Source: JAHDBG01 sp963922315
GTDB lineage: Bacteria > Pseudomonadota > Gammaproteobacteria > Chromatiales > Chromatiaceae
Assembly: GCA_963922315.1 (NCBI GenBank)
Contig: CAWUID010000009.1
Span: forward strand, 1-56,858
Reading direction: 5' to 3'
DNA: 56,858 nt
The position numbers were made by a program, and so were the translations under genes. The notes beneath the pieces were generated by a model. The model worked only from the letters and a program-made list of their open reading frames with translations, did no database searches and was not told the origin of the DNA. This document shows, piece by piece, positions 1-5,727 of the stretch. Position 1 is the first letter of the stretch; every line of letters starts with the position of its first letter.

Positions 1-168
1 GTTGTAGTTTCCTCTCTCATCCCGACAAGCTATAATTCTCCTTTATTTAAAAAATGTGTTGCCATTGTTGTAGTTTCCTCTCTCATCCCGACAAGCTATA
101 ATAAATCGCAGGCGAGGTATGAAACCTCGCCTGTTGTAGTTTCCTCTCTCATCCCGACAAGCTATAAT
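1..168 (+). CRISPR. End of a type II-C CRISPR array (3 repeats, 2 spacers visible)
   Basis: Three identical 36-bp repeats lie at 1-36, 67-102 and 133-168, starting GTTGTAGTTTCC and ending GACAAGCTATAAT. The two spacers are 30 bp each (37-66 and 103-132). The window opens on the first base of a repeat, so the array probably continues to the left. The repeat resembles Neisseria-type II-C repeats, which also begin GTTGTAG and end in a -10-like hexamer; here the last six bases are TATAAT. In that family each repeat carries its own promoter and the array is transcribed toward the cas genes. The + orientation is supported by the tracrRNA anti-repeat at 4635-4670 and by a + strand terminator just after the last repeat. 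Confidence 0.96.
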
Positions 169-179
169 CTCGGTCTTGT

Positions 180-223
180 AACCCTTTGATTCGGCAAGTT
201 TTTGTTGTGTCAAAGGGTTTTTT
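180..223 (+). terminator. Rho-independent terminator after the CRISPR array
   Basis: A perfect 10-bp inverted repeat (AACCCTTTGA at 180-189, TCAAAGGGTT at 210-219) runs into a T tract ending at 223. The T tract is on the + strand, so it would stop transcripts leaving the array before they run antisense into cas2. Confidence 0.75.
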
Positions 224-230
224 ATTGTGC

Positions 231-566
231 CTAAAATAAGCATAATTGCTGGGTGCCGACTTTTTTTTCCTGATAAGGTTTTTCTCCCAGCAATAAGCCG
301 CGCTGGCTGAATTGTTTTTCACTGATGCATAAATACTGCACTGACCCGCCTCTTTGAGGCAGGTTGCGTTGCAGACGCTGAATGTGTTTCTGCAATGCAT
401 CGTGACCGTTGATGACACGGCTGTATACGGACAGTTGTAGCATCATATAGCCGTCTTGCAATAAAAAGCGGCGAAACTGGCCTGCAGCCTTTCTATCGAT
501 TTTGGTCTTGGTGGGCAGATCAAATAGTACCAGCAAGCGCATAAAACGCCGTGTTTCCTTACTCAT
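231..566 (-). CDS. cas2: CRISPR-associated protein Cas2
   Basis: A 111-residue protein. With Cas1 it forms the spacer-integration complex. The N-terminal strand MRLLVLFDLPT carries the conserved acidic residue of the Cas2 ferredoxin-like fold, followed by RRFLLQDGYMMLQLSVYSR, typical of type II Cas2. The start is taken at MSKETRRF (566), which overlaps the end of cas1 by 8 bp. An in-frame start at 590 would add eight residues and lengthen the overlap. It is the last gene of the cas9-cas1-cas2 operon, and no csn2 or cas4 follows, which fits type II-C. Confidence 0.93.
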   Translation of the reverse strand: MSKETRRFMRLLVLFDLPTKTKIDRKAAGQFRRFLLQDGYMMLQLSVYSRVINGHDALQKHIQRLQRNLPQRGGSVQYLCISEKQFSQRGLLLGEKPYQEKKVGTQQLCLF

Positions 567-1482
567 CACTGGTGATCGAAAAATCACCAATGACGGGTAG
601 CCATAGCGGGATAATTTTTTTGTCGGTATAAGCGCGTATCAGGCTGGCAACTAATTCCTCAGTGGCTGCAAGCAGGCTGCGTCGACCGTTATCCTGGTTA
701 TTGCTGATATCCTGTGTCAGGAATTGCAGCAGGCGTCTTTTGTCTGCGGCATGCAGTGTGGCTTGCTCCGGTTCTTCCGGGTAGCACTGGCACACCCAGT
801 AATCGACCAGTGGTCGATATGGCTCAATCAGGTCGTCTGCCAGGTTAAACGGGTTTTGTTCGTTATCGTGGAACAGTCCCAGGCTGGGGTGCAGGCCGCA
901 GGCTACTATGCAGCGTGCCAGCAGAGCACGTATGACGGCGTAGGTGTAATTGATCGCGGCATTATAAAATCGTGTCTGTGACCGTTGGAAATGTCTGCCC
1001 CAGAGTGCCTGAAAGTACCAGCGTGCAGCCTGTGCTTCATAGTTATCCGGATCACCTGGCTTCAGGTTGTCTGCTAATCGTTGTAGTGCCCGGATAGGAT
1101 ACTGAGGCTGTAATCGTTGCAGTACGGCCACTTGATTGTTGATTTTTTGCTGTATCAGTTGTTTATGCCAGTTTTTTCGTCTTCCCTGATGCAGATTGAT
1201 CTGCCAGCGCAGACGTTGCAATGGTCGATGAAATGGCAGGTAGGGCAGGAACAGGCCGTTCGGCAGGTGTTGCGCATCTATGGTTAATACCCCTATGCCC
1301 TGATCAGCCAGGCTGCAGAGCAGCGGCTGGGTCAGGGTAATCTGGGCTGCTTCCAGTACCAGCATTGCGATATCTTCCAGGGGTATGAATGCTGCTGGCT
1401 GGTTGGTCAGTCTTATCTGCAATTGCCGATCTTTGATGGCCAGGTGTGCTGCCTGACTGAGATGCACAACGCGCCAGCTCAT
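559..1482 (-). CDS. cas1: CRISPR-associated endonuclease Cas1 (type II)
   Basis: A 307-residue integrase that inserts new spacers with Cas2. The N-terminus MSWRVVHLSQAAHLAIKDRQ and the segment PLEDIAMLVLEAAQITLT are typical of type II Cas1. The alpha-helical C-terminal domain contains the metal-ligand stretches NAAINYTYAVIRALL and LGLFHDNEQNPFNLADDLIEPYRPLVD. The ATG overlaps the cas9 stop in an ATGA tetranucleotide (1479-1482), and the 3' end overlaps cas2 by 8 bp, so the three genes are probably translationally coupled. No damage is visible. Confidence 0.96.
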   Translation of the reverse strand: MSWRVVHLSQAAHLAIKDRQLQIRLTNQPAAFIPLEDIAMLVLEAAQITLTQPLLCSLADQGIGVLTIDAQHLPNGLFLPYLPFHRPLQRLRWQINLHQGRRKNWHKQLIQQKINNQVAVLQRLQPQYPIRALQRLADNLKPGDPDNYEAQAARWYFQALWGRHFQRSQTRFYNAAINYTYAVIRALLARCIVACGLHPSLGLFHDNEQNPFNLADDLIEPYRPLVDYWVCQCYPEEPEQATLHAADKRRLLQFLTQDISNNQDNGRRSLLAATEELVASLIRAYTDKKIIPLWLPVIGDFSITSDE

Positions 1483-4400
1483 GGCAGTTGCTGGTTGTGG
1501 TGCAGAGGTTGACGTGTTTCTGGAGTAATGTTCCAGCGGCGACCGAGTATATCAATATGATATTTGCATACGCTCAAGGCAGTTTTGATACCAATGCGAG
1601 TAAAGCCTTGTTTGCTGATAGTCTTGTCCCGATGGTGATACCAGACAGCCACAGCACCTGTGGTTCTGTCGATGCCGCCAAAATAGCCGCAAACTTTTGC
1701 TTTACCTCTGCACTCAATTTCTATCCACTCATTACTATGTAAACTGAATAAAAACTGACAACTATGGTCCATTATCGGCCATTCACTTTCAGGTTTCTTT
1801 GCTGTTATAGCTTTATTTGGTAATACCGCTGCTAATTTATCTGCAACATATAAAGGTACGGCAAAATATTTGCTGCCTTTCCGGAAGATATCGACACGGA
1901 TTATATTTGCGTTATCCGCTTGACCCTGATTGACCCGTACGCCGGCACCGGCTTCTTGCAATAGTTTTACACTGTGTACCAATGGCCCTTGCAAGCCATG
2001 TCTGGTGGGTCTGTAAAAAGGTTCTTTGAATGCTTTGTCGCCCTTATCATCATATTCTTCCAATCGGTGTCGCAAGGCGTCTATCAGACTCGCATTGCGT
2101 GGATCACTATAGCCGACTATATCAGGTAGTTTGCTGAGTGAAAGTTTGCTGAGTGGGGTTTTACTTTTGGTGGTATAGCTTTTTTTTAATAAGGCTTCAT
2201 CAGTAACGATGGAGCAAATAGTTGCTTTATGTGCGGCACCGTGACTGCGTTTTGTGACAGCACGGGAAACACGAAACTCAGGTTTGTGCAGGTATTGCCA
2301 GATGTCGTGCGCAAAGTGACTCCAGGGTCTGGGGAAATATTTGTCTGGTACGGCCATGTCACTGACTTTGGCATACGACTTTGTTTCATGATATCGGTTG
2401 TGTTGTGCCAGACGCTGTACCATGCTGTCAGTAGCTGCCGCAACAACGGCTGCGTCCACGCCATGATGCAGGTCATTGGTGCGTTGTTTTTCGTTGAATC
2501 CCCAACGGTGGCGCAGGAGTGCGGTCAGTCTACCGCTGACGACCTGACAGCGAATGCCGGGCAGATATTGTTCGATGGTGGCCTTCAGTTCACGACCAAC
2601 CCAACGAGTATCGTTTATTTGACGGGTACGATATTCTCTGGCGATTTCCTCAGAAAAGTCGGTACACAGGTAACGGTCCCGTTTCGCCTTGCGGATACCC
2701 TTCTGAGCCTTGACCCAGGCAGTAAAGGCTTGCCACGCCGGACTGTTGCTATCACTACCCAGATATTCGAATGGGGTTTGATCGCGCTTGCACTGGTTTT
2801 CGCCGCTGAGTACCAGCGCTTTGTTGTTCAGACTGTCATCATGGCTACGGCTGCGTGGCAGGATGTGATCAATTTCAACATAACCGGGTTCGTCTAAACG
2901 CGCTAGCGTTATGCCTTTCCGGCTATAGGCACACTGACTACCTTGTTCGTCATATAAGCGCATTTTCAGCAGTTCATCACCACGGGGTTCGCGGCTGAAG
3001 CATTCTATAAATTGCTGACGTTTCTGTTCTTTATTGTTCTGATATTTTTTTTGTTCTTTTTCGATGTCATTACGGTCTTTTCTGGACTTGGCGATGTCTC
3101 TGGCCAGTTCAATGCGTATCGTTTGTGGATAGCCGTATTGTTTGATGATTGCATTGATCAGGCGACGTGCCTGGTTCAGTGCGCGTAACACGATCGGGTT
3201 GCGGACTGTGTTCGGGTCAGGTGCGGGTAAGGACTGGCGTGTGTCAGCTTGAGGCTGCGTCTGGCTATGGTGATAACCGGCACTGGCCGCAGCTTCGTCG
3301 TAACGCTGGCCTTGTTCCAGGTAGGGCAGCATCTTGTCAATGGCACAGATTGACAGGTGCGCAAAGCCGCTGAAATCGCAGTGGCTGACGGCCTCAATCA
3401 CTACGGGTTCTATGCCTGCGGCACTGAGTTCTGCCGCGATACGCTCGTCCTCGCGGTACAGGCTGATGGTATTTGCGATCAGATTCAGGCGACCGGAATC
3501 GCGGCTGTCACGCTGCCATTCGGGTATCAGGCCGTGTTGTTCGTAGGCCTTACGCAGCTCATGAAAGTATTTGGCTTCAAATAAGGCTTTTTTGTCGGCT
3601 CTCTGGCGCGAGATTTCAGGATCTTCGCCTTTTTTGTGGGCATAGCGTACCAGGTTGCAACTGGTTTCATCGTCCAGTTCCAGTATTTTGCGGATCTGGG
3701 CAAAGCTGATTCCCGATTTTCGGATGAACGGCAGGTCAATCAGCAGGGCACGTTCCTGTTCATGCAGGGGGCGTGGTTTTGCATTCGGTGGGAATAATTT
3801 CAGATTGTTCAGTTTGCTCAGCCAGACAAAGCGTTCAAAGCTGTAGCACGCCTTGGCTGCGCGTTTTTCTTCAGGTTCCAGGGTGCAGTACCCGACCATC
3901 TTTTCGATATCATCTTCTTTGAAGACTGGCCTGCGGCTGTTGAGTAAGGTGCTGACCTGTTCTTCAAACGCCAGGTCGGTGTGGACATTGCCGAGTTGCC
4001 GTTGTTGTGCAAACAGGGTGGCCAATTCGTGGTTGATCTCGGTGCGATCTATGCTGTTCTCGTACCAGTTGGTGGTGTTACGTTTGCGTTGTGCGTAGTC
4101 CGGGTCCCGGGCAAACATTTCGCCGGCAGTGCGGTAGCCTTGGTCTTTGCGCTGTTGCTGGTTGGCCTTAGTATGCTCCAGGACTTTGCCGTCATCCTTA
4201 GTTTGTATGTGTTTTCGGTTTGACTGGAAGCCCCGATGTTTGCTCAGGTGATACAGGACAGCGGCCCATTCCATTGATGTCAGTGCACGATCCAGACCTG
4301 CGGCACGTAAATTCCAGACGTCATGCCCTTGCAATATGTCGGCCTCCGTGCTGTTGAGCACGCCATGCTGTTGTAGCAGGCGGCGTAGTCGTAGCTGGCG

Positions 4401-4607
4401 GTAGGCTCGTCGGCGCAGTCGTTTTCGGGTGCCACGGGCTGTACGTCGTTGCAGATTTAAGGACTCTCCTGTTTTTGGCACCTCGGCGACAGCAAAGGTA
4501 CGGATGAAGATGTCGATCAGTTCATTCTCGTCACTATCAATCAGTGCGGCAGCGACCGATCCTGTGCCGATATCCAGTCCGAGGGTATAGAGTAAATTTT
4601 GCGTCAT
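1479..4607 (-). CDS. cas9: CRISPR-associated endonuclease Cas9, type II-C, compact
   Basis: A 1042-residue RNA-guided nuclease, slightly shorter than the 1082-residue N. meningitidis enzyme. RuvC-I is LGLDIGTGSVAAALID with Asp12. The arginine-rich bridge helix lies at about 51-78. RuvC-II is IRIELARDIA with Glu500. HNH is EIDHILPRSRS with Asp580 and His581, and Asn604 sits 23 residues on, as in NmeCas9. RuvC-III is NDLHHGVDAAVVAA with His714/715 and Asp718. All catalytic residues are therefore present. The C-terminal ~250 residues should hold the wedge and PAM-interacting domains, which I cannot assign in detail. A GGAGA ribosome site sits 7 bases before the ATG. It is the first gene of the operon, read divergently from the tracrRNA. 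Confidence 0.98.
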   Translation of the reverse strand: MTQNLLYTLGLDIGTGSVAAALIDSDENELIDIFIRTFAVAEVPKTGESLNLQRRTARGTRKRLRRRAYRQLRLRRLLQQHGVLNSTEADILQGHDVWNLRAAGLDRALTSMEWAAVLYHLSKHRGFQSNRKHIQTKDDGKVLEHTKANQQQRKDQGYRTAGEMFARDPDYAQRKRNTTNWYENSIDRTEINHELATLFAQQRQLGNVHTDLAFEEQVSTLLNSRRPVFKEDDIEKMVGYCTLEPEEKRAAKACYSFERFVWLSKLNNLKLFPPNAKPRPLHEQERALLIDLPFIRKSGISFAQIRKILELDDETSCNLVRYAHKKGEDPEISRQRADKKALFEAKYFHELRKAYEQHGLIPEWQRDSRDSGRLNLIANTISLYREDERIAAELSAAGIEPVVIEAVSHCDFSGFAHLSICAIDKMLPYLEQGQRYDEAAASAGYHHSQTQPQADTRQSLPAPDPNTVRNPIVLRALNQARRLINAIIKQYGYPQTIRIELARDIAKSRKDRNDIEKEQKKYQNNKEQKRQQFIECFSREPRGDELLKMRLYDEQGSQCAYSRKGITLARLDEPGYVEIDHILPRSRSHDDSLNNKALVLSGENQCKRDQTPFEYLGSDSNSPAWQAFTAWVKAQKGIRKAKRDRYLCTDFSEEIAREYRTRQINDTRWVGRELKATIEQYLPGIRCQVVSGRLTALLRHRWGFNEKQRTNDLHHGVDAAVVAAATDSMVQRLAQHNRYHETKSYAKVSDMAVPDKYFPRPWSHFAHDIWQYLHKPEFRVSRAVTKRSHGAAHKATICSIVTDEALLKKSYTTKSKTPLSKLSLSKLPDIVGYSDPRNASLIDALRHRLEEYDDKGDKAFKEPFYRPTRHGLQGPLVHSVKLLQEAGAGVRVNQGQADNANIIRVDIFRKGSKYFAVPLYVADKLAAVLPNKAITAKKPESEWPIMDHSCQFLFSLHSNEWIEIECRGKAKVCGYFGGIDRTTGAVAVWYHHRDKTISKQGFTRIGIKTALSVCKYHIDILGRRWNITPETRQPLHHNQQLP

Positions 4608-4629
4608 GAGTCTTTCTCCTATAGAATAG

Positions 4630-4723
4630 TTTTTGTTGTAGCTTGTCGGGATGAGAGCCGTTGCTACAATAAGGCATTAAGCCGAACCCGCCGACGTCTT
4701 GCTTGCAGGGCGTCGGCTTTTTT
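4630..4723 (+). ncRNA. tracrRNA of the type II-C locus
   Basis: The anti-repeat at 4635-4670 pairs with the whole 36-nt CRISPR repeat. Bases 4635-4657 pair throughout if two G-U pairs are allowed, bases 4664-4670 pair with the repeat's first seven bases, and a six-base bulge (CCGTTG) separates them. Next come the GTTGCTACAATAAGGC motif seen in Neisseria-type tracrRNAs, a tiny nexus stem (GGC/GCC, about 4673-4683) and a terminator hairpin GCCGACG/CGTCGGC (4690-4696, 4711-4717) with six Ts ending at 4723. The total is about 90 nt, so it is compact. A plausible -10 (TATAGAAT, about 4619-4626) lies between the cas9 start and the anti-repeat. The exact 5' end is inferred. Confidence 0.93.
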
Positions 4724-4774
4724 GTGCCTGCGATTTATCAGCGGGGTATGCTCTTTCGCTGATCTGTGTTGCAA
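4710..4774 (+). repeat. Direct repeat copy 1 (tracrRNA terminator arm plus hairpin)
   Basis: This ~65-bp unit is repeated in the same orientation at 5587-5653. It shares GCGTCGGCTTTTTT, then TGCGATTTATC, then GGTATGC, then CGCTGATCTGTGTTGCAA. It contains a small inverted repeat (TCAGCG...CGCTGA) around a GGTATG loop. The two copies bracket the vapBC-like pair. The first copy includes the 3' arm and T tract of the tracrRNA terminator. Confidence 0.8.
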
Positions 4775-4805
4775 CTCCTGCATGTCCTTAATCCCGGAGT
4801 CAGGT

Positions 4806-4872
4806 TTGACATACTGTCACTGGTTTTTGTAAACAATTTGCAAATACCCATAAATATGGGTGCTGTAACTAT
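4806..4872 (+). promoter_or_regulatory. Putative vapBC promoter and palindromic operator
   Basis: A perfect -35 hexamer TTGACA (4806-4811) lies about 17 bp before a weak -10 (GTAAAC, 4829-4834). Downstream is a palindrome ACCCATAAATATGGGT (4846-4861), ending 11 bases before the antitoxin ATG. Toxin-antitoxin operons are commonly autoregulated by the antitoxin binding such a palindrome. That role is inferred here. Confidence 0.5.
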
Positions 4873-5115
4873 ATGAAAACAACGCTGGATATTGACGATA
4901 ACCTTTTACGTGAGGCGAAGACCTTTGCGGCCCAACATGGCTCGACCATGCGTTATGTCTACGAGCAGGCATTACGGGCATTCCTGCGCCAGGAGCGGCG
5001 GGCGACACAGTCCTTTACGCTGCGTGATGCCAGTGTCGGAGGCAAGGGCTTGCAGTCCGGGGTTGATTTAGCTGATCCCGTGCAATGGCACGAACTGGTC
5101 TATTCCACATCATGA
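4873..5115 (+). CDS. VapB-type antitoxin (ribbon-helix-helix-like)
   Basis: An 80-residue protein starting MKTTLDIDDNLLREAKTFAA, the usual N-terminus of short ribbon-helix-helix antitoxins: a beta strand, then a helix with alternating acidic residues. The remainder is polar and probably wraps the toxin. It is expected to neutralise the PIN-domain toxin encoded next and repress the shared promoter through the palindrome at 4846-4861. Its TGA overlaps the toxin ATG (ATGA, 5112-5115), the standard coupled arrangement. The gene lies between two ~65-bp direct repeats. Confidence 0.8.
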   Translation: MKTTLDIDDNLLREAKTFAAQHGSTMRYVYEQALRAFLRQERRATQSFTLRDASVGGKGLQSGVDLADPVQWHELVYSTS

Positions 5116-5540
5116 TTGCGGTTGATACGAATATCCTGATATGTGCGCATCGAACTGATAGCTCGAATCATCAGCAGGCACGTCAAACAGTGCTTGAACT
5201 GGCGGAAGGCCAGGTAGCATGGGCGATTGCCTGGCACTTTCTGGCTGAGTTTTTCAATATTGTGACGCACCCGAAAATTTATGCCCCGCCGAGTGCACCA
5301 GCACAAGCCATCGCACAAATAGAAGCCTGGATGGAATCTCCGACATTATCGGTGTTATCAGAAACGAATATGAGCTGGGGCAACCTGAAGCCACTCTTGT
5401 TAAAGACTCAAGTGCAAGGCCCAAAGGTATTTGATGTCAGAATTGCTGCTTTGTGTCTGGAACATGGCGTAACACAGTTATTGACGGCTGACCGGGACTT
5501 TGTTTCTTTTCCGGAGCTGGTGGTGAAGAACCCGTTATAA
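5112..5540 (+). CDS. VapC-type PIN-domain ribonuclease toxin
   Basis: A 142-residue PIN-domain protein. The N-terminus MIAVDTNILICAHR carries the first catalytic Asp (Asp5). Glu46 (FLAEFFNI), Asp108 (VFDVRIAALC) and Asp127/Asp129 (TADRDFVSFPEL) complete the acidic metal-binding site, so the nuclease looks active. VapC toxins cleave tRNA or rRNA when released from the antitoxin; the target here is unknown. The start at 5112 overlaps the antitoxin stop. An upstream in-frame start at 5085 would add nine unconserved residues. Confidence 0.88.
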   Translation: MIAVDTNILICAHRTDSSNHQQARQTVLELAEGQVAWAIAWHFLAEFFNIVTHPKIYAPPSAPAQAIAQIEAWMESPTLSVLSETNMSWGNLKPLLLKTQVQGPKVFDVRIAALCLEHGVTQLLTADRDFVSFPELVVKNPL

Positions 5541-5571
5541 CGCCTTCAGAGGTGTACTGTAGAGAGAACCC

Positions 5572-5600
5572 GATGCCATTGTTGTGGCGTCGGCTTTTTT
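5572..5600 (+). terminator. Terminator after vapC
   Basis: CCGATGCC and GGCGTCGG form an 8-bp stem (one G-U pair) around a short loop, followed by six Ts. The 3' arm and T tract are shared with the tracrRNA terminator through the direct repeat. Confidence 0.65.
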
Positions 5601-5653
5601 ATGCTTGCGATTTATCGGCAAGGTATGCCGCCATCCGCTGATCTGTGTTGCAA
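5587..5653 (+). repeat. Direct repeat copy 2
   Basis: Second copy of the 4710-4774 unit, 67 bp, same orientation, differing mainly inside the hairpin. Its last bases (TTGCAA) double as the -35 of the heat-shock-like promoter before clpB. Confidence 0.8.
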
Positions 5654-5675
5654 TCGCGGATTATATCCCCCATCT
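5648..5675 (+). promoter_or_regulatory. Sigma-32-like promoter for clpB
   Basis: TTGCAA (5648-5653) is separated by 14 bp from CCCCATCT (5668-5675). The sigma-32 consensus is CTTGAA, 13-17 bp, CCCCATnT, so the -10 is close to ideal and the -35 is partial. clpB is a classical sigma-32 gene. The promoter lies about 55 bp before the chosen ATG. Confidence 0.55.
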
Positions 5676-5727
5676 CAGTATCCGCGCCGCACGCTGGTGT
5701 GCGGTATTGTTCACGGAGGATGTTGTG

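Noticed and set aside
149..418. 89-codon - strand ORF across the last CRISPR repeat and cas2 end
   Set aside because: Begins in the repeat and lies out of frame with cas2; not a gene.
2229..2897. 222-codon + strand ORF inside cas9
   Set aside because: Antisense to the conserved RuvC/HNH part of cas9; no family match and no ribosome site noted.
5584..5727. N-terminal extension of clpB
   Set aside because: Open frame crosses the direct repeat; ribosome site and family alignment support start at 5728.
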